Assembly: GCA_021797415.1 (NCBI GenBank)
Contig: JAJZZT010000051.1
Coordinates: 1 to 22,570 of the forward strand
Length of the DNA: 22,570 nt
Direction of reading: 5' to 3'
Source of the DNA: Bacillota bacterium
GTDB taxonomy: Bacteria; Bacillota; Bacilli; Alicyclobacillales; SLC66
This document shows positions 13,933 through 21,476 of this stretch, one piece after another (position 1 is the stretch's first letter; each line of letters begins with the position of its first letter). Below the pieces are notes generated by a model. It saw nothing but the letters and a program-made list of their open reading frames with translations, was not told the DNA's origin and searched no databases. Made by a program: the position numbers and the translations under genes.

Positions 13933-14994
13933 GTGACAGCCATCGCGCCGAAAGTGACGATAAACGACGTTGCTAGACTGGCGAACGTCAATAAATCGAC
14001 AGTTTCGCGCGTTCTCAACAGGACGTCAGGCGTTTCCTTAAAAACGAAGGCAAAAGTGCTGAACGCCGTCGAGCAGCTTGACTTTATCCCCAACAAGAGT
14101 GCTCAGAGCCTGGCCAAAGGCTTCAATGGGATCATCGGAGTCGTGTACTCCGAGCAGGAAATCAGTGAAGTGACTGTCAATCCATATTTTTCTATCGCAA
14201 TCAAGGGCATCAGTTCGTTTGCTTCAAAATACGGGGTTAATATTCTTCTGATTACCGCGGCTGGTTTTGACATTAAGGCGTATACGGAGGTGATCAAAGG
14301 ACGGGCCATCGATGGACTCATCATCAACGGATCCACAGGGAACAGGGATCTGTACAGGATGTTGGATCACAACGGACTGCCATATGTATCCATAGGGAAT
14401 CCGGAGATTGGCGGCACATGTCATTTCATTGAATTTGACGATTATGAGGGAGGATTCCTGGCTGCGGATTATCTCATAAGGAGTGGCCATCGAAATATTC
14501 GCCTGATTGTCAATCCGGTTCGCGGCAAGCTGCTGCTGCATAATCGACAAAGAGTGGCGGGATTTCTGAACGCTCTCTCGGCGGCCGGGCTTGATCCGCA
14601 CGACGAAACGATTGTATATGCACCCATGGGAGCGGACGAGAGCTACAAATTTTTAGCCAACTACTGCCGCGGCAGGGAACTTGACGGGCTGGTCATCTCC
14701 AATGAGGTCACGGCGATCGCGGCGCTCAATGCGCTTGTGAGAGAGAACGGACTGGAGGTTCCACGGGATATGTCCCTGATTGCTTTTGGGGATCGAGCCT
14801 CGTATGGGAACATTAGACCCGTATACACGAGGATCGACCGGGACGCTGAGTGGACGGGCCGTGCGGCTGCGGAGATGCTGTGGAAACTTATTCAGAACGA
14901 GGAATTGGAGGGGAATTCAATCCTAAAGAGATCAGGGCTCGTGGAAGGGGAAACCACGAGAAGCAGACTTGCAGATTCTTTGTCAAGTTTCTGA
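13933..14994 (+). CDS. LacI-family transcriptional regulator of the sugar-uptake locus
   Basis: A 353-residue regulator. The N-terminal helix-turn-helix and hinge (VTINDVARLANVNKSTVSRV, about residues 8-27) precede a periplasmic-binding-protein-like effector domain (GIIGVVYSEQEIS onward, LIINGST, FIEFDDYEGGFLAADYLI, SLIAFGD). GTG 13933 is the start: AAGGAAGG at 13922-13929 precedes it at short spacing and the helix begins 8 residues in. Two operator-like 16-mers lie in its own promoter, so autoregulation is likely. It is followed by an ABC sugar transporter lying 245 bases downstream in the same direction, its probable target. The effector sugar cannot be inferred from sequence. Confidence 0.93.
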   Translation: MTAIAPKVTINDVARLANVNKSTVSRVLNRTSGVSLKTKAKVLNAVEQLDFIPNKSAQSLAKGFNGIIGVVYSEQEISEVTVNPYFSIAIKGISSFASKYGVNILLITAAGFDIKAYTEVIKGRAIDGLIINGSTGNRDLYRMLDHNGLPYVSIGNPEIGGTCHFIEFDDYEGGFLAADYLIRSGHRNIRLIVNPVRGKLLLHNRQRVAGFLNALSAAGLDPHDETIVYAPMGADESYKFLANYCRGRELDGLVISNEVTAIAALNALVRENGLEVPRDMSLIAFGDRASYGNIRPVYTRIDRDAEWTGRAAAEMLWKLIQNEELEGNSILKRSGLVEGETTRSRLADSLSSF

Positions 14995-15239
14995 TCTCGG
15001 GGATGGGTTCTATAAATTAAGATGGCGAATGACCTTAAAACACTCTTCAAGAAGGATCACGTGCCGTATCCGAATTATGAGTGAGGCGATGGGAAGCGGA
15101 ATTGGCAGACATTGGTCAACGCCGCCTGGCACACGAATACTTGAATTGCCGCCTCTTGTTGTCCAATGGAGAAGTCTAAGACAATCGGCAGCAGAGTCCT
15201 TACTGGCTGTCAAAAAGGATTCATGCGAGGAGGGCAAGT

Positions 15240-16175
15240 ATGGCTATCACGTCGGTGAGCACGGAAGCAGACGTTGTGAATAAGTCGACTACGCGACGCA
15301 AGCGCAGGACGACCCAGGCCATCATCGCCTATCTCTTCCTGCTCCCCACCTTCGCCTTCATTGCCAGCTTCAGCTACTATCCCGCCTTTCGCGCCCTCAC
15401 CGGCGCCTTCACCATGTGGGACGGCTTCAACCCGCCCCAGTGGGTCGGGTTTAACAACTTCCGGCAACTGTTCGCCGATCCCACTTTTATTTCCTCAGTG
15501 GGCCATGTCCTGATCTGGTCCGCTATCGGCATCCCGCTCGCCCTCGTGCCCTCCTTCCTTGCCGCCGTCCTCATCTTCCACCTCAAAAGCCTGCGCATGC
15601 AGTACCTCTACCGCTCCCTGTTCGTCCTGACGATGATCCTGCCGGCCATCGTCTCCATCCTCATCTGGCAGGAGTTCTACGGCCACAGCGGCGTCCTGAA
15701 CACCCTGCTCGGCGCCGTCGGCCTGGGCGCCCTGCGCCACGACTGGATCGCCAACCCCCGCACCGCTCTCTGGGCCGTGATCCTGAAAGGTTTCCCGTGG
15801 GTGATCCCGTTCAATCTCCTCATCTACTACGCCGGTCTCCAGGCCATCCCCACCGAGATCTTCGACGCCGCCGCCGTCGACGGCGCCGCCTCGCTCCGGC
15901 GGGTCCTGTCCATCGAAATTCCCATGGTGCTGGCGCAGGTCCGACTGCTGCTCATCCTCTCCATCGTGGGAATCTCGCAGGATCTGCTGACGCCGCTGCT
16001 GATGACCGGCGGTGGACCCGGCACCTCGACCACGACGCCGGTGCTGTACATGTACCAAACAGCCATCCAGTACGACGAGTACGGTTACGGCATGGCGATC
16101 GCGTTTCTCATCTTTATCGTCGTCATGGGACTGTCCATCGTGAGCATGAAGTATTTCCGCGTCGAACAACAATAA
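15240..16175 (+). CDS. Carbohydrate ABC transporter permease, MalF/UgpA type
   Basis: A 311-residue inner-membrane permease of the CUT1 (MalF-like) family. An N-terminal basic stretch (TTRRKRRTTQ) precedes the first helix (AIIAYLFLLPTFAFIASFSY), about six helices in all. The cytoplasmic EAA loop that docks the ATPase is EIFDAAAVDGAASLRRVLSI (about residues 205-224), then EIPM. The start ATG 15240 has GAGGAGGGC upstream. The 245-base gap after the LacI gene shows nothing I can call, including no second copy of the operators. The second permease begins 12 bases after the stop. Third codon positions are conspicuously C-rich in this gene, whereas the next gene is G-rich. Confidence 0.93.
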   Translation: MAITSVSTEADVVNKSTTRRKRRTTQAIIAYLFLLPTFAFIASFSYYPAFRALTGAFTMWDGFNPPQWVGFNNFRQLFADPTFISSVGHVLIWSAIGIPLALVPSFLAAVLIFHLKSLRMQYLYRSLFVLTMILPAIVSILIWQEFYGHSGVLNTLLGAVGLGALRHDWIANPRTALWAVILKGFPWVIPFNLLIYYAGLQAIPTEIFDAAAVDGAASLRRVLSIEIPMVLAQVRLLLILSIVGISQDLLTPLLMTGGGPGTSTTTPVLYMYQTAIQYDEYGYGMAIAFLIFIVVMGLSIVSMKYFRVEQQ

Positions 16176-16187
16176 GGGGGACTGGAT

Positions 16188-17018
16188 GTGACCGCGAAAC
16201 GACCGAGTGTGGGTCTGAATACAGTGCTTGTGATCTACGTCCTGATCTCTGTGTATCCCATCGTCTTCATGCTGACCAATGCGTTCAAAAACGGGCTGCA
16301 GACCGCAGCGAATCCCTTTGCGATCGCCTTCAGCCAGCCGTTCGGATCGAACTTCGTCCTGGCATGGCAGGCGATAGCCCCCGATTTTTTCCGCAGCGTC
16401 TACATCGTGGCGTTCAGCGTCGCGGGCATCGTGATCTTCGCCATGCTCAGCGCATACGCGTTCGCCCGCCTGGAGTTTCCGCTCAAGAAGTTTCTCTTCA
16501 ACGCGGTGTTCGCGCTGCTGCTGGTGCCGGGGTTTCTTGTGCTGATCCCACTGTTTCTCGAGATCAAGAACATGGGGCTGCTCAACACCCCGTGGGGGCT
16601 GATCCTGCCGTACATCGCCGGTAGCCAGGCGTTCGCCATCTTCGTGTTCCGGACGTTCATCGCGGCCATTCCCGGCGATCTGTTTGAGGCGGCGCGCATC
16701 GACGGGGCGAACGATCTGCAGATGTTCGCGCGGCTGGTGATCCCGCTGAGCCTGCCGGTGATGGTGACGATCGCGCTGCTCAACATCAACGGGATCTGGG
16801 GGGACTATGTGCTGCCGTCGCTGATCCTGGATCCGTCGCACGCGACAGTGGCGGTGGCCGTGGTCAACTTTCAGCCGCCGCAGGACGCGCCGAGCCTGAA
16901 CGCGGGGAATATGCAACTGGCGGCGTTCACGGTGGCGTCGATCCCCATCGCGGCGCTCTTCCTGTTTCTGATGCGCTACTTCGTGGCGGGCCTGACGAGC
17001 GGCGCGATGAAGATGTGA
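16188..17018 (+). CDS. Carbohydrate ABC transporter permease, MalG/UgpE type
   Basis: A 276-residue second permease of the CUT1 family. Start GTG 16188 follows AAGGGGGAC near the previous stop. Six helices are visible, with VLVIYVLISVYPIVFMLTNA first. The EAA loop is DLFEAARIDGANDLQMFARL (about residues 163-182), followed by VIPLSLPV. It forms the heterodimeric channel with the upstream permease. The energising ATPase (MsmX/MalK type) is absent from the locus, as is common in Firmicutes, where one ATPase is shared. A solute-binding protein gene follows after about 130 bases. Confidence 0.93.
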   Translation: MTAKRPSVGLNTVLVIYVLISVYPIVFMLTNAFKNGLQTAANPFAIAFSQPFGSNFVLAWQAIAPDFFRSVYIVAFSVAGIVIFAMLSAYAFARLEFPLKKFLFNAVFALLLVPGFLVLIPLFLEIKNMGLLNTPWGLILPYIAGSQAFAIFVFRTFIAAIPGDLFEAARIDGANDLQMFARLVIPLSLPVMVTIALLNINGIWGDYVLPSLILDPSHATVAVAVVNFQPPQDAPSLNAGNMQLAAFTVASIPIAALFLFLMRYFVAGLTSGAMKM

Positions 17019-17151
17019 CGCGGTGCGCAGGCGGGAAACGCGCCGCGGCCGCCATTCGAGCGACAGAGGGGGGATGCGCAGCACAAACGATACGCACGGC
17101 ACGCGGACAGGACTCACAGCGCAGATTTTAATACAAGGGGGATGCAACAGA

Positions 17152-18645
17152 ATGAACAAGAGAATGTGGGCGGCCATCGGCGCCGCCGCCGTCGCACTCG
17201 GCGGCCTGTCGACAGCGGTTCCGGCGCTGGCCAGCACCGGCAGGTCCGCCATGCCGCACTTGTCTTACAAAGGCACCATCACGATGTTTGCGCAGTCGTA
17301 CACGCCGGCCGTCAAGGGTGTGTACCTCGCGCCGGGCGGCCCCAAGCTGCATGCGTTCGCGGCGGCCGCGCAGGCGTTTGAGAAACTGTATCCCGGCATC
17401 CACATCAAGTTCGTCAACAGCAACACCTACGGCAGCACCCAGTGGTACGAGACGGAGGCGGCCGCGGGTCTCCTGCCGGACGTCACCTTTGTGGAGAGCG
17501 CGGCGACCAATTCCACCCTGCCGAAAGGGGTCTTTACGAACCTGGCCCCATATTTCGCCAGGCCCAACCCGTTCATCCCGGGAAACAAAAAGTGGTCGTC
17601 CATCATGAACCCGCGGATCCTGGAGATCACCAGGGCGCCGGGCAACGCTCAGTATGTTCTGGACGGCGACTGGGTGGCCACGGCGTTCTACTACAACATC
17701 AACCTGTTTAAGAAGGCGGGGATCACCGGCCCGCCGAAGACGTGGGCGCAGTTGATCCGGGACTCCCGGATCCTGAAGGCGCACGGGATCGACCCCGGCG
17801 CGATTGATTCCATCTTTCTGTACAGTTGGTGGAACCGGATCTTCAACACGAATGCGGTCGGGCAGACGAAATTGAACAAACTGCTGGCCATCGACCACAG
17901 CGTCGGGGTTGTCAGTTCCCTGGATCAGATCAAGGGGTACGAGCAGGGTGTGCTCAATCCCGCGAAAAACCCGGCGCTGACCGCCTGGTGGCCGGCCGTC
18001 AAGAACCTGCTGAGCCTGTGGGACAAGTCCGTACTGGAGGTGCCGACCAATAACACGAATCCGTCTGCTCCGAGTGCGGAAAATACTTTTCCGACGCAGA
18101 AGGTCGCCATGGTGTACGACGGTTCGTGGCTGCCGCCGATCATCCACGCCCTGCCGAAGAAGCAGCAGTTCCCCGTCGGCTCGTTCAATATCGACAACCT
18201 GGCGGGCACGTCGAAGTACGCGACCGGCCTCGTCACGTCGCAGGACGTGGGCGGTCCGAATGCCGCCTTTCAATATGCTGTTCCCACGCATCAGGCGGAC
18301 CATTCTATGACGCCGGCCAAGCAGAAGGCGGTCATCGCGTGGCTGCAGTTCATCGGCACGCCCCAGTGGGACGGCAGGATCTGCGATGAATTGGGCAGCT
18401 TCATTCCCACGTTCAAAGGGGCCAAGCCTACTCCCGCCGACGCCAGCATCGTGAAGGATTTCAACAAACCGTTCTACGCGCTCAATCTGTTTGAGAACCT
18501 GACGCCGCAGGCCGCGACGCAGACCTCGTCTCTGTTTCAGGAGTACGTGACGGGCGGTATCTCGCTTTCGAGCGCGCAGCAGAGGTACAACCAGATCGCG
18601 GCGCAGGCTGTGCAGCAGTACAAGCTGAAAAATAACATCTCGTGA
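17152..18645 (+). CDS. Extracellular carbohydrate solute-binding protein (family 1-like)
   Basis: A 497-residue secreted binding protein delivering sugar to the preceding permeases. The ATG at 17152 is the start: AAGGGGGA (17135-17142) is 9 bases upstream, and an N-terminal signal peptide MNKRMWAAIGAAAVALGGLS ending ALA-STG immediately follows. Body features include AFEKLYPGIHIKFVNSNTYG, DVTFVESAATN, FNIDNLAG and VAMVYDGSW. There is no lipobox cysteine after the hydrophobic core, unlike most Gram-positive binding proteins, so it may be released or held by the wall or the permeases. No sugar is identifiable. No convincing terminator hairpin with a T run is visible downstream. Confidence 0.9.
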   Translation: MNKRMWAAIGAAAVALGGLSTAVPALASTGRSAMPHLSYKGTITMFAQSYTPAVKGVYLAPGGPKLHAFAAAAQAFEKLYPGIHIKFVNSNTYGSTQWYETEAAAGLLPDVTFVESAATNSTLPKGVFTNLAPYFARPNPFIPGNKKWSSIMNPRILEITRAPGNAQYVLDGDWVATAFYYNINLFKKAGITGPPKTWAQLIRDSRILKAHGIDPGAIDSIFLYSWWNRIFNTNAVGQTKLNKLLAIDHSVGVVSSLDQIKGYEQGVLNPAKNPALTAWWPAVKNLLSLWDKSVLEVPTNNTNPSAPSAENTFPTQKVAMVYDGSWLPPIIHALPKKQQFPVGSFNIDNLAGTSKYATGLVTSQDVGGPNAAFQYAVPTHQADHSMTPAKQKAVIAWLQFIGTPQWDGRICDELGSFIPTFKGAKPTPADASIVKDFNKPFYALNLFENLTPQAATQTSSLFQEYVTGGISLSSAQQRYNQIAAQAVQQYKLKNNIS

Positions 18646-19032
18646 GCTTGGAGCCGAAAAGCGCTGCGCCGGTGCCCTTCGGGAATCTATTTTTGTAGGT
18701 CCATATTCTCGATGCGCAATACAGCTGGAGAGCGGCAACCCGTGCGCAAGAGATCGGCGGTCCACCTCCTTCTTGTGGACATCAGGGCTGAAGCAATGTT
18801 CGTGCAGGGTCCTCATCTGTGGGTCTTCTCTGCGAACTGTTGGGTCAGGTCGTCGCGACATTCGACACTCGGGTACAACCCCTGCGGGAAGCGCTGCCGG
18901 GTTTTGGGGAGCATTGGACGATGAACAAGCAAGGCGATCGCCTCGTAGCCAAAAGGAAAAACCAGAACGATACGGTGGACTGACGGCGCGATACGGACGC
19001 GGATCGAGGAGGAATTTCGCGGAGGGATTTCA
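18646..19032. other. Intergenic region between the sugar-transport locus and the T-box unit
   Basis: No recognised gene. It contains a 6-bp inverted repeat GTCCAC/GTGGAC (about 18758-18780) and a possible 54-codon open frame (listed separately). Other frames lack ribosome binding sites or protein-like composition. Confidence 0.45.
18819..18983 (+). CDS. Possible 54-residue hypothetical protein or C-terminal gene fragment
   Basis: The frame from GTG 18819 to TGA 18981-18983 reads GLLCELLGQVVATFDTRVQP, then LREALPGFGEHWTMNKQGDR and LVAKRKNQNDTVD: an amphipathic start and a basic, polar end that look protein-like compared with alternative frames. A weak AGGG lies 9 bases upstream of the GTG (18806-18809). 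An in-frame TGA at about 18788-18790 limits extension upstream. I recognise no family. It could be a genuine small gene, the 3' tail of a decayed larger gene, or chance. Confidence 0.3.
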   Translation: MGLLCELLGQVVATFDTRVQPLREALPGFGEHWTMNKQGDRLVAKRKNQNDTVD

Positions 19033-19061
19033 TTGACATATAGGGTGCGCCTGTGTATCAT
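19033..19061 (+). promoter_or_regulatory. Strong sigma-A promoter of the T-box unit
   Basis: TTGACA (19033-19038, perfect) - 17 bases - TATCAT (19056-19061, 5 of 6). Transcription would begin near 19068, about 15-20 bases upstream of the first T-box stem I sequence. It is the best canonical promoter in the window. Confidence 0.8.
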
Positions 19062-19067
19062 GAAGCA

Positions 19068-19370
19068 AATTCCAACAGATCGACATTGACGAAGACGAGT
19101 ACGCATGCCGGGTGTGTTGCAGAGAGTCGGCGAATGGTGTGAGCCGATGCGCACAGGATGCCGAATGGACTTCCGAGTCGCGCACTGAACCCGCTTTTTG
19201 CGGCGGTAGGTGGCGCCGGGCGTGCCTCGCCGTTATCAGGAGGCAGGTATCGAGGTTGCGTGACCCGCTGCGGCGCGAATCTCCGTACTAAAAGAGCGTC
19301 GGGCGACTCCCCGGCGAATGAGGGTGGCACCGCGGTCCCACGTCCCTTGCGGATGTGGGGCTTTTTGTCT
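19068..19370 (+). promoter_or_regulatory. T-box riboswitch leader, tRNA-Trp specific (UGG specifier)
   Basis: An untranslated leader of about 300 bases that senses uncharged tRNA. The 5' side of stem I contains GACGAAGACGAGTACGC; the distal conserved segment is AGAGAGTCGGCG...GGTGTGAGCCGA; the specifier loop reads CCGAATGGACTTCCG with TGG at 19166-19168. The T-box sequence GGGTGGCACCGCGG (19322-19335) is exact to the family's conserved UGGN-containing bulge element. The terminator is listed separately. A UGG specifier selects tRNA-Trp. Downstream, only remnants of a trpS-like gene are found, matching the specifier and supporting both calls. Confidence 0.92.
19337..19366 (+). terminator. Intrinsic terminator of the T-box leader
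   Basis: CCCACGTCC (19337-19345) pairs with GGATGTGGG (19351-19359), one G-T wobble, 5-base loop, followed by C and T5. Its 5' arm follows directly after the T-box element, so binding of uncharged tRNA to form the antiterminator would disrupt it. Confidence 0.88.
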
Positions 19371-19466
19371 TGTCGCGGTACCCCGAAAGGGAAGGAGGTG
19401 GTCGCATGGGCGATGGCTGGTGGCGGCGTGAAGTGGCGGCGAATTCACAAAACGGGAGTGGTATGC

Positions 19467-19665
19467 ATGCCAAACGATCATCCGGAGGTCTGTCCTGTTT
19501 TCGCGTATCATCAGGCGTTTGCGCTGGCAGGCGTACGTGACACATCCGCGACAGGTGGACGACATCCTGCTCGCCGGCACCGACCGCTCCAGGAAGATTG
19601 CAAAGGAAACGATGCGGGAAGTGCGGGACGCCATGGGGATCGGTTATGCGCTTGAACATTCGTGA
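19467..19665 (+). pseudogene. trpS: Gutted tryptophanyl-tRNA synthetase remnant (trpS)
   Basis: Two out-of-frame pieces follow the Trp T-box. Piece 1 (from ATG 19467) reads MPNDHPEVCPVFAYHQAF, resembling the internal PEVCPVYAxH segment of TrpS. Piece 2 (about 19513-19665, a different frame) reads RWQAYVTHPRQVDDILLAGT, then DRSRKIAKETMREVRDAMGI, the C-terminal helix of TrpS, ending at the TGA at 19663-19665. About 220 N-terminal residues, including HIGH- and KMSKS-type motifs, and roughly 50 internal residues are missing. The ATG at about 19406, with AAGGAGGTGG upstream, probably marks the old start region. The organism must have another functional TrpS; whether the T-box still controls anything is unclear. 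Identification rests on the C-terminal match plus the UGG specifier. Confidence 0.8.
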
Positions 19666-19792
19666 CGCCTTATCCGTGATGCCTGCAACATCTTTGAAGG
19701 GCCATCCCGGGGAGGGATGAATGATATTTCCTCTCAAGAGGCGTCCGACGGATGATGGCACAGGTGTGGTGGACATCTGCGGAGGGGTGACC

Positions 19793-20131
19793 ATGCTCTT
19801 TGATACGGTGAAAGTGCTTATTTCGGCGCTGGTCATCGCCGGTGTGACCGGGTTGGCGAAGCGGCGTCCGATGCTGGGAGGTTGGATTGCCGCCCTCCCC
19901 TTGGTCACGCTGCTGTCGATTGCCTGGATGTCGATGGGCGGTCGACGCGGGACATCCGCTGAAATCGCGCGACTGATCAGCGGCGTGTTGTGGGGAATGA
20001 TCCCTACGGCAGCGTTATTGCTCTGTGTGCTTGTCTGCATCCGCCGCGGGTTTCCCGTCTGGGTGTCGGTGTGCGTTGGCATCGCCGGATGGGGGATCAT
20101 CACTGTGGTGTTGCGCCGCCTGTTCATTTGA
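19793..20131 (+). CDS. DUF3147-like small membrane protein
   Basis: A 112-residue integral membrane protein with about four hydrophobic segments: LFDTVKVLISALVIAGVTGL, GWIAALPLVTLLSIAWM, ISGVLWGMIPTAALLLCVLV and WVSVCVGIAGWGIITVVL. The motif AKRRPMLGGWIAALPLVTLL is typical of the DUF3147 family, whose function is unknown. The start is ATG 19793, with GGAGGGG at 19781-19787; an in-frame ATG at 19721 would add a non-hydrophobic leader. It lies downstream of the trpS remnant on the same strand and could be read from the T-box promoter when termination is relieved. Confidence 0.8.
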   Translation: MLFDTVKVLISALVIAGVTGLAKRRPMLGGWIAALPLVTLLSIAWMSMGGRRGTSAEIARLISGVLWGMIPTAALLLCVLVCIRRGFPVWVSVCVGIAGWGIITVVLRRLFI

Positions 20132-20187
20132 GAGGCGGGAAGTGTTGGGGATTGAAAATGAGGGGAAAGGGAGAAGGGAGAGATGAG

Positions 20188-20658
20188 ATGGAAGAGGAGG
20201 TCCGGCTTGAGGTTGTGGATTGCGAAATATTCCGGGCAAGTGCTGTACTTGTCATCATCTTGGCGGAAAGCGTCTATCGGCCGACAGATGCGATGATCGA
20301 TGCGATTTTGACGCAGCAGTACGGTCATCCGGGAGCGGTCCTCATCGCTCTGTACGTCGGCGGTCCATGTGTTGCGGTAGCCGGTATCCGACACTCTGGC
20401 GCTGGATCGGCCCAGCTGATGCACATCGCCGTTGCGCCCGCCTGCAGAGGCAAAGGGTTCGGGCGGATGCTTCTCGAACGTCTGATAGAAGAACAGGACT
20501 TGCGGGAATTGACGGCCGAGACCGACGATGGCGCTGTCGGATTTTACCGAAAATGCGGCTTCACGATCCAGTCTCTCGGAGAGAAGTACCCTGGAACGGA
20601 GCGTTTTCTATGCATACGGCGCAGTCCAGATCGAGAGGCACGGGCGGAATCAGATTGA
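20188..20658 (+). CDS. GNAT family N-acetyltransferase
   Basis: A 156-residue GNAT domain protein. The acetyl-CoA pyrophosphate-binding segment is VAPACRGKGFGRMLLERLIE (about residues 87-106), preceded by LMHIAV and followed by ELTAETDDGAVGFYRKCGFT, the usual C-terminal GFYxKxGF signature. The start ATG 20188 has AAGGGAGAG upstream at about 6 bases. The acceptor is not predictable. It lies 56 bases after the DUF3147-like gene and 142 bases before the Uma2-like gene. Confidence 0.88.
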   Translation: MEEEVRLEVVDCEIFRASAVLVIILAESVYRPTDAMIDAILTQQYGHPGAVLIALYVGGPCVAVAGIRHSGAGSAQLMHIAVAPACRGKGFGRMLLERLIEEQDLRELTAETDDGAVGFYRKCGFTIQSLGEKYPGTERFLCIRRSPDREARAESD

Positions 20659-20735
20659 CGAGAGTCTGTCGATCCTGAGATGATCGTTCTGCTTGCGCAT
20701 GAAATAAACAGGATTCAATGAAGACGAGCACGGCG

Positions 20736-20741
20736 TATAAT
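20736..20741 (+). promoter_or_regulatory. -10 element upstream of the Uma2-family gene
   Basis: A perfect TATAAT hexamer 60 bases upstream of the start at 20801. The -35 is poor (TTCAAT at 20714-20719, 16 bases away). Listed as a probable but unproven promoter. Confidence 0.4.
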
Positions 20742-20800
20742 GATCCCAGGGGAGCAGCGATAAAGTCCGCTGGAGACTGCTGAATGGGGGGGGCCGGGCG

Positions 20801-21358
20801 ATGTCCAGTCCGAAAACAGACCACAGCGAGCGCTACACGTACGCGGATTACCTGACGTGGGACGGCGACGAGCGGTGGGAACTCATTGACGGCGTACCGT
20901 ACCTGTTGGCGAGCCCCTTGCCGGAACACCAAGAGACGCTCATGCAGCTATCCACTGAAATAGGAGGATATCTGCGGGACAAGACGTGCCGGGCGTACAT
21001 GGCGCCGATGGATCTGACGTTTGAGGCGGCCATGTCCGCCAAAGAAGTGGTGCAGCCGGATCTGTTCGTGATGTGCGGTGAATATGGCCGTGACAAGCGG
21101 ATTGTGGGTGTGCCTAGTCTGGTGGTGGAAATTCTGTCTCCGTCCACGGCGAGTTATGATTTTGTTCGCAAGATGCACCTCTACCAGCGGATTGGCGTTC
21201 AGGAATATTGGATTGTCGATCCAGTTTTGAAGAGCGTTAACGTATACCGCCATGACGGCCAAGCGTTGAAGTGGCAATCGGAGCATGAAGGGGGCGACAC
21301 TCTGAGTCCGTCCATGTTTCCTGATCTTTTGATTCATGTAAATTCCCTGTTCGCGTAG
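20801..21358 (+). CDS. Uma2-family (DUF820) PD-(D/E)xK nuclease-fold protein
   Basis: A 185-residue protein with the Uma2/DUF820 layout: RYTYADYLTWDGDERWELID near the N-terminus, D87 in VVQPDLFVM, E110 in SLVVEILSPSTASYD, and RKMHLYQRIGVQEYWIVDP. D87 and E110 match the putative catalytic positions of the PD-(D/E)xK fold in this family. A run of eight G bases before the ATG at 20801 serves as the ribosome binding site. Uma2 proteins are common, often as paralogues, and their biological role is unresolved. The family assignment is firm; a nuclease activity is an inference from fold. Confidence 0.92.
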   Translation: MSSPKTDHSERYTYADYLTWDGDERWELIDGVPYLLASPLPEHQETLMQLSTEIGGYLRDKTCRAYMAPMDLTFEAAMSAKEVVQPDLFVMCGEYGRDKRIVGVPSLVVEILSPSTASYDFVRKMHLYQRIGVQEYWIVDPVLKSVNVYRHDGQALKWQSEHEGGDTLSPSMFPDLLIHVNSLFA

Positions 21359-21476
21359 GAGGCAATCCAACCCGGAGCCAAGGGATATGGCGGCGGGTGG
21401 CTGAAAACGATGGTCGGTGGAGTGGAGAATTCGTGGAAGGCGAATCGCAGTTTCGAGACAAGGGAGTGCTGCCGGG

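Noticed and set aside
14995..15239. The 245-base gap between the LacI gene and the first permease, checked for operators, promoters and a small gene.
   Set aside because: I found no copy of the 16-mer operators, no convincing promoter pair and no protein-like frame with a ribosome binding site apart from the permease's own.
15495..17252. A 585-codon minus-strand frame opposite the two permeases.
   Set aside because: Explained by GC-rich third positions of the sense genes; the translation is a run of D/E/R/H/Q with no fold-like pattern.
17128..18861. A 577-codon minus-strand frame opposite the binding protein.
   Set aside because: Same composition effect; the plus-strand protein has a signal peptide, ribosome binding site and binding-protein features.
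18813..19154. A 113-codon minus-strand frame over the region before the T-box.
   Set aside because: No ribosome binding site, no recognisable motifs, and it overlaps the T-box promoter and stem I sequences.
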